Shown here piece by piece: positions 35,599 to 48,646 of a stretch of DNA of 64,000 nt; positions within the stretch are counted from its first letter, which is position 1; the number at the start of each line of letters is the position of its first letter. This DNA is from an uncultured Acidobacteriia bacterium (GTDB taxonomy: Bacteria > Acidobacteriota > Terriglobia > Bryobacterales > Bryobacteraceae): NCBI GenBank assembly GCA_903851195.1, contig CAINNJ010000039.1:62001-126000 (forward strand), written 5' to 3'. The translations under genes were made by a program, and so were the position numbers. The notes under the pieces are model-generated. The model saw nothing but the letters and a program-made list of their open reading frames with translations, ran no database searches and was not told the origin of the DNA.

Positions 35599-36219
35599 GT
35601 GGCTACATTCTCTTTACAGGAGCAGTTCGGCAATGTCGATATTTACCTCTTCGATCAGTTGCTCCGGGGCCGTATTGCGCCGGGAATGAAGATTTTCGAC
35701 GCGGGTTGCGGGGCCGGTCGCAATCTCGTCTACCTTCTGCGCGAAGGCTACGAAGTCTTCGCCGCGGATCGCGATCCCTTCGCCGTGGAAAGCGTGCGGC
35801 AACTGGCCGCCACGCTGGCCCCCGGCCTCCCGGCCGATAACTTCCGGCACGAATCGCTGGAAGCTCCTTCTTCCTTCCCGGCCGCCTTTGCCGACGTGGT
35901 GATCGGCAATGCGGTACTCCACTTCGCCACCGACGACCACCACTTCCTTGCCATGCTCCGCGGTGCGTGGCGCGCTCTCAAACCCGGCGGACTCTTCTTC
36001 TGCCGCCTTGCTTCCTCCATCGGCATGGAACACCGCATCCAGCCCCTGGGAGACCGCCGCTTCTTACTTCCCGACGGGTCCGCGCGCTACCTGGTTGACG
36101 AAGGTCTGCTTCTGCGAATCACCGCCGATCTGGGAGGCGCCTTGCTCGATCCGCTCAAGACGACCGTGGTACAGAACCAACGCGCCATGACCACATGGGT
36201 CGTTCGAAAAGCGCTGTAG
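35599..36219 (+). CDS. Class I SAM-dependent methyltransferase
   Basis: A 206-residue methyltransferase. Motif I is IFDAGCGAGRNL, with acidic motif II in EVFAADRDPFAVE; DVVIGNAVLHFA and the LKPGGLFFCRLAS motif follow in the right order. The frame is open upstream to 35428, but that part is proline/histidine-rich and antisense to the small secreted ORF. The GTG at 35599, just before SLQEQFGNVDIY, gives a clean N-terminus and is preferred. The substrate is unknown. Resembles small-molecule or tellurite-resistance-type methyltransferases in size. Confidence 0.8.
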   Translation: MATFSLQEQFGNVDIYLFDQLLRGRIAPGMKIFDAGCGAGRNLVYLLREGYEVFAADRDPFAVESVRQLAATLAPGLPADNFRHESLEAPSSFPAAFADVVIGNAVLHFATDDHHFLAMLRGAWRALKPGGLFFCRLASSIGMEHRIQPLGDRRFLLPDGSARYLVDEGLLLRITADLGGALLDPLKTTVVQNQRAMTTWVVRKAL

Positions 36220-36267
36220 AACTGAGAAATTCCGTTCGCCCCGCCACTAATCTCACAGGCCGGCGGG

Positions 36268-37068
36268 ATGAACGAATACGACACCACTCTGAAAGAAGTT
36301 CTGCTGGATTCCGCCGGCCTTACGTTGCGTCGACTGACAGGGCTGGAGATCCGTTCCTGGCGCAATGTCGAACTGCCGAAGGTCACCAATCCCCGAATTG
36401 ACCTCCTGGGCGAAACGGGAATCGGCGATCTGGTCCATATCGAACTGCAAAGCACCAACGATCCAAAGATGCCCGTCCGCATGCTGGCTTATGGCCTGCG
36501 CATCCTCGAGCAGTACGACCGGTTTCCGGTGCAGGTAGTCCTGTATGTCGGCGCCGCTCCGCTCCGGATGAGAAACCGCCTCCGCCTCCCCGGACTGTCG
36601 TTTGAATACCGGCTGATCGACATCCGTACTCTCGACGGGCCGCAACTCTGCGAAAGTCCCGCAATCGGCGATACAATTATGTCTGTCCTGGCCAGATGGC
36701 CGAACCGTCGGGAAGGTATCCGGCGCATCCTCCGGCGCATCGCGGACCAGGAACCCGCCCGGAGAGGAAAGCTTTTGGCGCAGTTGCTGATTCTGGCGGG
36801 TCTTCGCAAACTCGACCGTGTAATCGAACGGGAGGTAAAACAGATGCCCCTACTGAACGACATTCTGGAACATGAAGTTCTCGGCCGCGAATTTAAGCGC
36901 GGCAAACTCGAAGGAGAGCGCGAGCTTCTCCGCCGCCAGGCCGCGAAACGTTTTGGTCCTCTGCCCTCCTGGGCGGAAGAATTCATTGCCAGCCGATCTC
37001 TGCAACAGATTGAGGAACTCGCCGACCGCGTTCTCGAAGTGAGCAGCCTCGACAATCTGCTTCGCTGA
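36268..37068 (+). CDS. Rpn/YadD-like PD-(D/E)XK nuclease with DUF4351 tail
   Basis: A 266-residue protein. The N-terminal half has the PD-(D/E)XK-like core IDLLGETGIGDLVHIELQS (Asp, then E-x-Q), as in Rpn recombination-promoting nucleases. The C-terminal half, from LLRRQAAKRFGPLPSWAEEFI to the end, matches DUF4351. These proteins are related to a transposase family and can cut DNA to promote RecA-independent recombination. Immediately followed by a shortened copy of itself. Confidence 0.8.
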   Translation: MNEYDTTLKEVLLDSAGLTLRRLTGLEIRSWRNVELPKVTNPRIDLLGETGIGDLVHIELQSTNDPKMPVRMLAYGLRILEQYDRFPVQVVLYVGAAPLRMRNRLRLPGLSFEYRLIDIRTLDGPQLCESPAIGDTIMSVLARWPNRREGIRRILRRIADQEPARRGKLLAQLLILAGLRKLDRVIEREVKQMPLLNDILEHEVLGREFKRGKLEGERELLRRQAAKRFGPLPSWAEEFIASRSLQQIEELADRVLEVSSLDNLLR

Positions 37069-37078
37069 ATCGCTCCGG

Positions 37079-37501
37079 TTGCGTCGACTGACAGGCCTGG
37101 CCCGATGGCTGAACCGTCGGGGAGGTATCCGGCGCATCCTCCGGCGCATCGCGGACCAGGAACCCGCCCGGAGAGGAAAGCTTTTGGCGCAGTTGCTGAT
37201 TCTGGCCGGTCTACGCAAACTCGACCGTGTAATCGAACGGGAGGTAAAACACATGCCCCTACTGAACGACATTCTGGAACATGAAGTTCTCGGCCGCGAA
37301 TTTAAGCGCGGCAAACTCGAAGGCAAACGGGAAGGCAAACTCGAAGGAGAGCGCGAGCTTCTCCGCCGCCAGGCCGCGAAACGTTTTGGTCCTCTGCCCT
37401 CCTGGGCGGAAGACTTCATTGCCACACGATCTCTGCAACAGATTGAGGAACTCGCCGACCGCGTTCTCGAAGTGAATAGCCTCGATAATCTGCTGCGCTG
37501 A
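37079..37501 (+). pseudogene. Internally deleted tandem copy of the Rpn/DUF4351 gene
   Basis: A 140-codon frame nearly identical to the C-terminal half of the preceding gene. Its first codons match LRRLTGL of that gene (36325 onward), then jump directly to the ARWPNRREG segment (36687 onward): an in-frame loss of about 345 bases that removes the whole nuclease core. It also has eight extra residues (a duplicated EGKREGKL unit) near the middle. The copy begins ten bases after the first gene's stop. It may still make a nuclease-free DUF4351 protein, but is best read as a remnant. Confidence 0.75.
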
Positions 37502-37574
37502 ACTTCACTCCGAACCCTTTTACGCGACTCGCCGAAAGTATCCAAAAACACTCCTTCGTCACGCTTGCAAATAA

Positions 37575-37590
37575 GTAAGTAATTACTTAC
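37575..37590. promoter_or_regulatory. Perfect 16-bp palindrome, probable TetR operator
   Basis: GTAAGTAATTACTTAC is an exact inverted repeat in an AT-rich patch ending nine bases before the ATG of the tetR-family gene. AT-rich palindromes of 14 to 20 bases are the usual TetR-family targets. It probably mediates autorepression of the whole efflux operon. Confidence 0.7.
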
Positions 37591-37599
37591 AATCGTTTT

Positions 37600-38274
37600 A
37601 TGCCGCCGCCCCGCGTGCCGAGCCACCCCGACACGCCGCCTCCCCAAACCCGCATGTCCGGTGAGGACCGCCGCCGCCAGCTCATCGAAGTCGCCATCGA
37701 CCTTTTCTCCCGCCGCGGCTTCGCGGGCACCACAACCAAGGAAATCGCCGCCGCCGCGGGCGTCACCGAAGCCATCATCTTCCGCCACTTCGCCACCAAG
37801 CAGGACTTCTACAAAGCCATTCTCGACTATAAATGTCAGGGCGAGGGAGCGGGCGGCTGGCTCGCCGAACTCCAGAAATTCATGGACGCCGATGACGACG
37901 AAGGCCTGTTTCGCTTTCTCCTCTCCACTATCATCGGTTTCTATCGCGACGAGCCGCAGTTCGAGCGCCTGCTCCTGCACGCCGCGCTCGAAGGCCACGA
38001 ACTGGCCATCATGCACCACAACCAGCTCAAACTGCCCATCGGCGCCAGATTCAAGGAATATATCGTGCGCCGGCAGCAGCAAGGTGCGCTCCGTCACTGC
38101 GACCCGGCCATCGTGCTTTTCACCTTAGCCGGAATTCCTCAGTTTTACGCGATGCAGAAGTATATCCACCAGAACGGCGAAATGCCATTCAGCGACGAGC
38201 AGGTGGTCGACACCTTCCTGCTGATCCTGATGAACGGCCTGAAAAACCCGGACCCGAAAGAGAACTCCAAATGA
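37600..38274 (+). CDS. TetR/AcrR-family repressor of the efflux operon
   Basis: A 224-residue regulator. The helix-turn-helix is clear: RRRQLIEVAIDLFSRRGF, TTTKEIAAAAGVTEAIIFRHF, ATKQDFYKAIL (about residues 25-75); the rest is the helical ligand domain. The first 18 residues are proline-rich and atypical, so the ATG at 37654 (MSGEDRRRQ) is an alternative start. The stop overlaps the adaptor start (ATGA). A 16-bp palindrome precedes it. It is expected to repress the adaptor/RND/TolC genes until an inducer binds. Confidence 0.88.
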   Translation: MPPPRVPSHPDTPPPQTRMSGEDRRRQLIEVAIDLFSRRGFAGTTTKEIAAAAGVTEAIIFRHFATKQDFYKAILDYKCQGEGAGGWLAELQKFMDADDDEGLFRFLLSTIIGFYRDEPQFERLLLHAALEGHELAIMHHNQLKLPIGARFKEYIVRRQQQGALRHCDPAIVLFTLAGIPQFYAMQKYIHQNGEMPFSDEQVVDTFLLILMNGLKNPDPKENSK

Positions 38275-39548
38275 AACAAGCTGCCTTAGTCATCGCCCTC
38301 GCCACCAGTCTTGCCCTTGCCGGTTGCGGCTCCAAAACCTCCACCGTGCAGGCCACCTCTCCGGACGCCGTAAAGCCCGTCCCGGTCAGCACCGCCACCG
38401 CCACCTCCCGTGAAATTCCCGCCGATTTTGAAGAGACCGGTACCTTCGTTGCCGACGAGAGTTCCGATATCGCCCCCTCCGTCGCTGGTCGCGTGGTTTC
38501 CACGCCGGTCGATGTCGGCGCGCACGTGGAAAAGGGCCAGGTGATCTGTGAACTCGATCATCGCGATGCCCAGTTGAAACTCGACCAGGCCAAAGCGATG
38601 CTCGCCGAATCCACCGCGGCGCTTCGCCAGGCACAGTCGCGCATCGGCTGGAGCAGCGGCACCTTCGACCCCGCCGCCGTGCCCGAAGTCGCCGCCGCCC
38701 GCGCCAACTACCAGTCCGCTCAGGCGCAGGCAAAGATGGCCGCCGCGGATGCCCAGCGCTACGCCAACCTGGTCGCCAGCGGTGACGTTTCGAAGAGCGC
38801 TTACGAAAAGGCCCGCACCCAGCAGGAAACCGCCGAAGCGCAGGCCAACGCCGCCCGCCAGCAGTTCGAAGCGGCCTCCAACGGCGCCCGGCAGAGCTAT
38901 GAGGTGATTTCCACCTCACAGGCCTCGCTCGAAAACGTGAAGGCGCAACTCGCGCAGGCCGAAAAAGCTCTCGCCGACACCACCATTCGCGCCCCGTTCG
39001 ATGGCTTTATAACCGCCCGCCCCGTGGCCGCCGGCGAGTACGTAGCGCTGACGAGCAAGATCGCCACGATTGTCCGCATCGGTTCTCTCAAACTCGAACT
39101 GCAGACGCCGGAACAGCGTGCCGCGCAGGCCCACCTCGGCGACAAAGTGATCGCCCACGTCGTTGCCTATCCGGGCCGCGACTTCGCCGGGAAAGTCTCC
39201 GCCATCAACCAGTCGGTCGATCCCAACTCGCGCGCCTTCATTCTCGAAGCCCGCTTCAACAATCCCGATTCCGCCCTGAAGCCCGGCATGTTCGCCACCG
39301 CCCGCGTCCAGCAGCCTGGCGGCGTGCAGGCCGTCTTCGTCCCGCGCGGCGCCGTCATTCGCGATAAGACCACGGACTCGAACCAGGTCTTCGCCGTCGA
39401 TGGCGGCAAGGCGCATCTGCGCGTCGTCCAGATCGGCGATGCCACCGGGGACACCATCCGCATCGTATCCGGTATCGCCGCCGGCGACGTCGTCGCCACC
39501 AATCGCCAGAATGAACTCTTCGAAGGCGCGCCGGTCTTAGTCAAATAA
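38271..39548 (+). CDS. RND efflux periplasmic adaptor (MFP) lipoprotein
   Basis: A 425-residue AcrA/HlyD-like adaptor. A lipobox LAGC places the lipidated Cys at residue 19. Then come a lipoyl half (GRVVSTPVDVGAHVEKGQVICEL), a long helical hairpin rich in Ala/Gln (about 100-215), the second lipoyl half (TIRAPFDGFITARPVAAGEYV) and the beta-barrel and membrane-proximal domains. It bridges the inner-membrane RND pump and the TolC channel. Operon position: overlaps tetR by four bases, 21 bases before the pump gene. Confidence 0.92.
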   Translation: MKQAALVIALATSLALAGCGSKTSTVQATSPDAVKPVPVSTATATSREIPADFEETGTFVADESSDIAPSVAGRVVSTPVDVGAHVEKGQVICELDHRDAQLKLDQAKAMLAESTAALRQAQSRIGWSSGTFDPAAVPEVAAARANYQSAQAQAKMAAADAQRYANLVASGDVSKSAYEKARTQQETAEAQANAARQQFEAASNGARQSYEVISTSQASLENVKAQLAQAEKALADTTIRAPFDGFITARPVAAGEYVALTSKIATIVRIGSLKLELQTPEQRAAQAHLGDKVIAHVVAYPGRDFAGKVSAINQSVDPNSRAFILEARFNNPDSALKPGMFATARVQQPGGVQAVFVPRGAVIRDKTTDSNQVFAVDGGKAHLRVVQIGDATGDTIRIVSGIAAGDVVATNRQNELFEGAPVLVK

Positions 39549-39569
39549 CGGAGAACTCAGGAGCCCACC

Positions 39570-42733
<3,164 letters not shown>

Positions 42734-42737
<4 letters not shown>

Positions 42738-44443
42738 AGCGCGGAACCACGAAGCTCCTCTCGTTGCTGATCTCGTCCTCGTTCGTTGCAGCCGCCCTTG
42801 CGCAGGATCCGCCGCAGCCGCCCACGCCGACCGCCAAACCGATCGAGGTTCCGGCGCGTATCGGCGTCCTTGGCTCGGCGAAGATTACGCTCGCCGAAGT
42901 CATCCAGCGCGTGCTCGAAAACGACCGCGATCTCGCCGTCTCCCGCATCGCCCGCGAAGAGGCCGTGCTGAACTATCGTGGCGCGCAGGGGGCTTTCGAC
43001 CCGCGTCTCGGCCTGGCCTCCCACAACAGCCGTGTCATTACGCCTGTCAGTTCCTCCCTGGGAGGCGCCACCAACGGCAAGCTGACCACCAAAGAACTCT
43101 ACGCCGATCCGCAACTCAGCGGCGCTTCGCCGTGGCTCGGAACCACCTACAAACTCGATCTCTCGTCGGCCCGGCAGAGCAGCGACAGCACCTTCAACAC
43201 GCTGAATCCGCAGTTCCCCACATCCCTTAACCTCAATCTCAACCAGCCCCTCTGGAGAGGCCTCCGGTATGACGACAACCGCCACCGCATTCAGGTAGCG
43301 AAGAAGAACATCCAGCTCACCGACGAGCAGTTCCGCCAGCGCGTCATCGAAGTGGTCACCCAGGCGATCCAGGCCTACTGGGAACTTGAGTTCGCCTACC
43401 GCAATCTCGACGTCCAGAACGAAGCCGTGCGCCTCGCGCTGCAGCAGGATGCCAGCAACCGCCGTCAGGTGGATCAGGGCCTGCTTGCACCGGTGGACGT
43501 CGTGCAGACCCAGACGCAGATCGCCACGTTCCAGCAGAACCTCTTCTCCGCCCAGGGCGCGCTCACCACAGCCGAGAACGCTCTCAAAGTCCTCATCCTG
43601 GCCGACCGCACCGACCTGATGTGGGGTATGGCCCTCGAACCTGACACCCGCGCCGCGGAAACCCCGGACGCGCTGCCTTCGCTCGATGACGCCGTCAAAC
43701 AGGCCCTCGCCGGCCGCCCGGAGCTGAAAGAAAGCGCCATCGCCCTTGACGTGAACCAGCTCGACGCGCGCCTCAGCCGCGAACAAACCAGGCCGCAGGT
43801 CGACGTCTTCGCGAACGTCAGCACCGTGGGTCTCGCCGGCCATCCGCTGGTGCAGACCGGCGCCAATCCGTTCACGTCGGCGTTCGGCCCGCTGGTCAAC
43901 CAGATCAACCTGCTGTCCACCCAGGCCGGCATTCCGCCGCTGGGCCCCATCTCGTTCGGTAGCAGTTCCGTGCCGCCCGCGCTGATCGGCGGCTACGGGC
44001 AATCTCTGAGCAACCTGGCGAATGCTCATTACACCAGCGCTTCGGTGGGCGTCAATATCTCACTGCCGCTGCGGAACCGCACGGCCAACGCCTCGGCCGC
44101 GGTCTCCGTCGCCGAAGGGCGCCGCCTGCGCACCCAGCGCCAGCAGGTGGAACTCGCCATCGAGCAGGATGTCCGCAACGCCATCCAGTTGGTCACCTCC
44201 TCGCAGGCCCGTCTCGAAGCGGCCAACAACGCGCAGCGCTACGCCGATGAGCAGTATCGCAGCGAGCAGCGCCAGTTCCAGGCCGGCACCACCACGGTCT
44301 TCCTGGTCCTGCAACGCCAGACCGATCTGATTGCCGCCCGCACTCGCCAGGCCCGCGCCGAAGCCGATTTAGGCGAAGCCCGCGCCAATCTCGATCGCGC
44401 GCTGGCCCGCACCATCGAAGCGCGCGGTATCCGAATCCAGTAA
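42734..44443 (+). CDS. TolC-like outer-membrane efflux protein
   Basis: A 569-residue outer-membrane factor with a signal peptide (about residues 1-24, ending AALAQ) and two repeated helical coiled-coil/beta-strand units, the TolC/OEP layout. The heptad-rich segments around residues 200-280 and 440-560 (for example VEQDVRNAIQ-type helices) form the tunnel. Starts with TTG inside the RND stop. A Pro-rich stretch after the signal peptide is common in acidobacterial family members. Completes the tripartite pump. Confidence 0.88.
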
Positions 44444-44468
44444 CCCGGCAGGCTATCATAGCCGGATC

Positions 44469-47363
44469 ATGGCCATCTCGCTGCGGCGCGTCGCGCTTTT
44501 CCTCCTTTTCGAGTCCGCCGCAGCGGTGGCCCAGACCGTCCCCACGCCCGAATCCGTCCTCGGCCATAAGCCAGGCGACGATTTTTATCTCGCCAGTTAC
44601 GACGAATCCCGCGACTGTTTCCGGAAACTCGCCGCTTCTTCCGACCGCGTCCGGATCGTCAACGTCGGCAAAACAACGCGCGGGCTCGATTGGGAAATCG
44701 CCGTCATCTCCTCCCCGAAGAACCTCGCGCAACTCGATCGCTACAAAGACATCTCGCACCGCCTCGCGATGGGACGCGGGCTCGACGACACCACCGCCCG
44801 TGCTCTCTCCCGCGAAGGCAAAGCCATCGTTCACATTGATGGCGGCCTGCACTCCACGGAGGTCGCCGGCGCGCAGCACTCCATCGCGCTGGCGTACAAA
44901 CTCGCCTCCGTCAAAGGCGATCCCCAAATCGACGCCATCCTCGACAACGTGATCCTGATGCTCTGGCCCACGCTCAATCCCGATGGCCAGAACGAAGTCG
45001 TCAAATGGTATCGACAAAACCTCGGCACTCCCTACGAGGTCAGCCCCCTGCCCGATCTCTATCAGGAGTACGTGGGCCACGACAACAACCGCGACGGCTA
45101 CATGAACAACATGCTCGAATCGCGCGACGTCACCCGCACGGAACTGGAATGGGATCCCGTCATTTTCTACTGCCAGCACCAGACCGCCCCGTTTCCCGCC
45201 CGCATCTTCATCCCGCCGTTTGTCGAGCCCATCTCCTCGAACATCCATCCCCTGATGGCGCGCTGGCTCAACGTTCTCGGCATGAACATGGCAGCCTATC
45301 TGGATGGCCATGACATGCCAGGCGCCATTCACCGCACCGGCTTCGACAACTGGTATCCCGGCTTCCTCGACTTCACCCACATCTTCCGCAACAGCATCTC
45401 GTTCTTCACCGAAACCGCTCTCTACCGCTACGCGACGCCGCACTTCTACACCGTGGACGAGTTCCCCAAAGACCGCGCCGGCCTGCGTTCCGAGGTTTTC
45501 TACAGCAGCCCGTGGAAAGGCGGCTGGTGGCGGCTTGCCGATGCCGTCCGTTACATGGAAGGGGCGTCGATGTCGGTCCTCGACACCGCTGCCCGCTATC
45601 ACGAAGAGCTTCTCTTCAACCGCTACCAGGCCGCCCGCGACAACATGGAGCGCTTCCGCAAAGAGCCGCCCTACGCCTATGTGATTCCGCGCGAACAGCA
45701 AGACCTTCCCGAAGCCGCCGCGCTGGTCGATAAGCTTCTGACCAACGGCATCGAAGTGCACCGCGCCACGCGCCCCTTCGTCGCCAGCGGCCGCCAATAC
45801 AAAGACGCGTGGGTTGTCCTGATGGACCAGCCCTTTTCGCCGCTCGTCAAAGAGCTGTTCGAAGCGCAGCGCTACCCCGAAATCCGCGACGGGACCAACG
45901 GTCCGCCCATTCGTCCTTACGACGTTGCCGGGTGGACCCTTCCCCTGCAAATGGGCGTGGAAACCGCGGCAGTCGCGCAGCCGGTCACGGCGGAACAACG
46001 CGAAGGTCTTCGCAGGATTGAAAAGCCGGAAGCCCCGGAAGGCGAACTCCGCGGCAACGACCGCGTTTACCTGCTCAGCCGCCAGACGAACAACAGCTTC
46101 ACCGCTCTGAACGAAGCTCTCGCGGCGGGCGCCCAGGCGGCCATCGGGACGGACGATTTCGTGCTGACCGGCATCGCCCATGACGCGCTTGCCAAAATCG
46201 CCGTCCGCCAGTCCGTTACCGTGCGGACCACCCTCGCGCCGCCCGCCGGAGTTCTGCCCGCGAAGAAGCCCCGCGTGGGACTCTACCGCTCCTGGACGGC
46301 GGCGATCGACGAGGGCTGGACGCGCTGGATCCTCGAAAATTACGGCTTCGCCCCGATTGGCGTCCGCAACGGCGACCTGCAGGCCGGCCACTTACTCGAA
46401 CGCTTCGACGCGATCATCATCCCCGACTCCTCGCCCCGCGCCGTCATGGAAGGCTTCGCCCCCGGCACCGTTCCCGGCGAGTACGCGGGCGGTGTCGGTG
46501 AGGCCGGCGTGGAGGCTCTACGCGCGTTCGTGCGCGGCGGCGGGACGCTGATCGCCTTCAACAATGCTTCGCTGTTCGCCATCGACGCACTCAACCTGCC
46601 CGTCACCAACGTGCTCAGCGGTCTGAAGCCGGAGGAGTTCTTCTGCTCCGGCTCCCTGCTGCACATCGAACTCGCCGAAACTCCCCATATCGCCCTCGGC
46701 GGAATGCCCCGCAACCCCGTGGCGATGTTCGAACGCGGCCCGGCCTTTGACCGCAAACCCGCGTTTCAGGGCAATATTCTGGCGACCTATCCGAAGGACG
46801 TGAATCCTCTCGCCAGCGGCTATCTCCTTCACCCCGAGCGCATCCAGGGCAAGGCCGCCGCGCTCGAAGTCTTCGACGGCAAAGGGCGCGTCTATCTGTT
46901 CGGTTTCAAGCCGCAGTGGCGCGGCCAGTCGCACGGGACATACAAGTTGTTCTTCAACGCGATCTACGATTCGCCCGCGATCGCCAAACCCACGTCGTTC
47001 GAGAAGAGGTCCGCAGCCGAAGTGCCACCGCCCTCTTCTCAGGACTGGACCGCCCTCACCCGCCGCGTCCAGAGCGACTTGGCCGAACTGCTCCGCCTGA
47101 ATCGCATCTTCTTTGCCGCGAAAGGCACCGCCGCCGTGGAAGCCCGCGACAAACTCACCACCGCCGCCGACGCCTTCACCAAAGACCGTCTCCCGGAGGT
47201 GGAATCCTCAGCCCTCGCGCTCGACGAAACCGCCCGCCGGAAGGTGCCGGACTATCTGCGCCAGTTGCGCGCCGCCGCAACGGACCTGCAAACCAAGGAA
47301 GCAGAAGCGTCATTAACGCCGGATACTCTCGCTGCCCGTTATAAGCTCGATCCGCCAAAATAG
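44469..47363 (+). CDS. Large secreted M14 zinc carboxypeptidase-family protein
   Basis: A 964-residue protein with a signal peptide (about 1-21, ending AVAQ). The M14 domain shows the zinc pair H128-x-x-E131 (in GGLHSTEVAG), a TLNPDGQNE substrate block and a later His in FYCQHQTAPFPARIF. The rest (about 400-960) has a glutamine-amidotransferase-like fold segment (IIIPDSS, GGGTLIAFNN) and a helical tail. This is the long M14 type common in Acidobacteria and Bacteroidetes. It probably degrades peptides in the periplasm. It follows tolC by 25 bases and may be co-transcribed with the pump. Confidence 0.85.
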   Translation: MAISLRRVALFLLFESAAAVAQTVPTPESVLGHKPGDDFYLASYDESRDCFRKLAASSDRVRIVNVGKTTRGLDWEIAVISSPKNLAQLDRYKDISHRLAMGRGLDDTTARALSREGKAIVHIDGGLHSTEVAGAQHSIALAYKLASVKGDPQIDAILDNVILMLWPTLNPDGQNEVVKWYRQNLGTPYEVSPLPDLYQEYVGHDNNRDGYMNNMLESRDVTRTELEWDPVIFYCQHQTAPFPARIFIPPFVEPISSNIHPLMARWLNVLGMNMAAYLDGHDMPGAIHRTGFDNWYPGFLDFTHIFRNSISFFTETALYRYATPHFYTVDEFPKDRAGLRSEVFYSSPWKGGWWRLADAVRYMEGASMSVLDTAARYHEELLFNRYQAARDNMERFRKEPPYAYVIPREQQDLPEAAALVDKLLTNGIEVHRATRPFVASGRQYKDAWVVLMDQPFSPLVKELFEAQRYPEIRDGTNGPPIRPYDVAGWTLPLQMGVETAAVAQPVTAEQREGLRRIEKPEAPEGELRGNDRVYLLSRQTNNSFTALNEALAAGAQAAIGTDDFVLTGIAHDALAKIAVRQSVTVRTTLAPPAGVLPAKKPRVGLYRSWTAAIDEGWTRWILENYGFAPIGVRNGDLQAGHLLERFDAIIIPDSSPRAVMEGFAPGTVPGEYAGGVGEAGVEALRAFVRGGGTLIAFNNASLFAIDALNLPVTNVLSGLKPEEFFCSGSLLHIELAETPHIALGGMPRNPVAMFERGPAFDRKPAFQGNILATYPKDVNPLASGYLLHPERIQGKAAALEVFDGKGRVYLFGFKPQWRGQSHGTYKLFFNAIYDSPAIAKPTSFEKRSAAEVPPPSSQDWTALTRRVQSDLAELLRLNRIFFAAKGTAAVEARDKLTTAADAFTKDRLPEVESSALALDETARRKVPDYLRQLRAAATDLQTKEAEASLTPDTLAARYKLDPPK

Positions 47364-47400
47364 TATGCCAGCGGAAATCTGTAGACTCGCCCGGATAAAC

Positions 47401-47871
47401 TCACGTCGTTAGCGTCGGATTCTCTGGATTGGTTACTCGGAAGCCCTCCAACTCAGCCACTGCGCACAGCCTCCGGTCGGCTGCGACGAACACAGGCGCG
47501 AACCCTTCCTGTTTGAGTCTGACGGCTACGGCCAGTTGCAAAGCGTCGAGCGTTCGAAGACTTCGCTCCGTTCCGTGCTTCTTCACCAATAATCTTGCTG
47601 TTCCGAAATGCAGGTCGGAACCGGCAGCCATCCGCAGATGACCGCGGCCCAGATCGGATTCAAGCCGCCGCCTGGCAACGAAAGCCGTACCTCTGTCGAT
47701 CTCCCCGGTCCGAACTCTGGTCGCGAGTGCCGATTCCATTTCGACCATGGTCAATCGCGAAATGACGCGCTGGTCTGCCGCAGCGGCGAAGAGCCGCTCC
47801 ATGAAATCGCTGCCCTCCTCCCGTCGATAGTACTTGACTAACGCACTTGTGTCGACGAAGTACAGCGACAA
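47401..47871 (-). CDS. VapC-like PIN-domain toxin
   Basis: A 156-residue PIN-fold ribonuclease. The four acidic active-site residues are visible in order: D7 in FVDTSALVKYY, E in MVEMESAL, D in LRTLDALQLAVA and D in FVAADRRLCAVA. It starts with TTG directly after the stop of the antitoxin gene (no spacing), the usual coupled arrangement. VapC toxins cut specific tRNA or rRNA when not bound by antitoxin. Confidence 0.88.
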   Translation of the reverse strand: MSLYFVDTSALVKYYRREEGSDFMERLFAAAADQRVISRLTMVEMESALATRVRTGEIDRGTAFVARRRLESDLGRGHLRMAAGSDLHFGTARLLVKKHGTERSLRTLDALQLAVAVRLKQEGFAPVFVAADRRLCAVAELEGFRVTNPENPTLTT

Positions 47872-48132
47872 TCAGCGATCCCGTCGTTCCTCAATGATCA
47901 GTTGAGAAAGAGAACCCGCAATTCCGGATAAGCGATCCCGAACATCGTCCAGCGCGATTTCCTCTCTGGCGGCATCGGCCCATTCGTCCGGTGAAACGAA
48001 CAGCGGCCCGCTTCCCGAAAAGTCCACGTCGTCGGAGACCGTGACTGTGACACGCTGATGCTCCGGAATAGGCAGGGAGTCTGACAGATGCAGAACTCCG
48101 CCTTCATACGTAGCCTCAACCGTGCGCTGCAT
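47872..48132 (-). CDS. Antitoxin, DUF104/AF2212-like
   Basis: An 86-residue protein whose N-terminal half (VEATYEGGVLHLSDSLPIPEHQRVTVTV) has the AbrB-like swapped-hairpin pattern of DUF104 antitoxins; the C-terminal half has an acidic stretch expected to wrap the PIN toxin. It directly precedes the toxin gene on the same strand. DUF104-VapC pairs are known in archaea and Acidobacteria. It probably also represses its own promoter. Confidence 0.75.
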   Translation of the reverse strand: MQRTVEATYEGGVLHLSDSLPIPEHQRVTVTVSDDVDFSGSGPLFVSPDEWADAAREEIALDDVRDRLSGIAGSLSQLIIEERRDR

Positions 48133-48189
48133 ATGCCGAGTTTAGCCTTTCCCTCGACCTCTGGCAAACGCTCCTGTCTCCCCCAACCT

Positions 48190-48378
48190 CCTCCCCTACA
48201 TCCGAACCTGCGCCCGACCCCGCACCCCCCGATACGGATACTTCTTCTCAAATTCCCCGAAATTCACGCGAATTCCGATCCCCGGGCTCGTCCGGCAGCC
48301 GCACTAGCGCCTCCTTCTGCGTCGGATACGTCCCCTCGGTCATTTCCCGGAAGAGATCGTCATCCGCGCCCTCTCACT
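48190..48378 (-). pseudogene. Degenerate copy of the enolase-gene 3' end
   Basis: This stretch is about 90% identical by eye to 49775-49962, the last roughly 60 codons (plus six bases after the stop) of the enolase-superfamily gene. A one-base insertion near 48284 and several substitutions break the frame. The similarity stops abruptly at both ends. It lies just upstream of the antitoxin gene and marks the left edge of the low-GC insert. Confidence 0.85.
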
Positions 48379-48646
48379 GGAAAAGGCCGTCGCGAGCAGT
48401 ACCAATTTAGTGTTCAGACATGGTATACCCGCCAAGCAGCTACGGACGATGACAACGGACGTCAAGTTTTTTTTATAGTGGATCCTTTGTTGTTTCAACG
48501 AGTTGCGGTTGCCTGTGGACGGCGCCGTGATCCGAAAGCTGACCTGAGTCTGATATCTGGAATCAAGAGGTTTAAAGAAATTTTCGGGATTTGTCGATAG
48601 AGTTGGAGAAGCAGAATGTATAATTTGATACCAGAGTACAGCAGAA

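Noticed and set aside
36268-37501. Insertion sequence
   Set aside because: Rpn/DUF4351 proteins are transposase relatives, but no terminal inverted repeats or target-site duplications are visible around the pair.
44193-46391. 732-codon minus-strand frame opposite the M14 peptidase
   Set aside because: Mirror frame, no signal peptide or domain; the plus-strand peptidase is supported by active-site residues.
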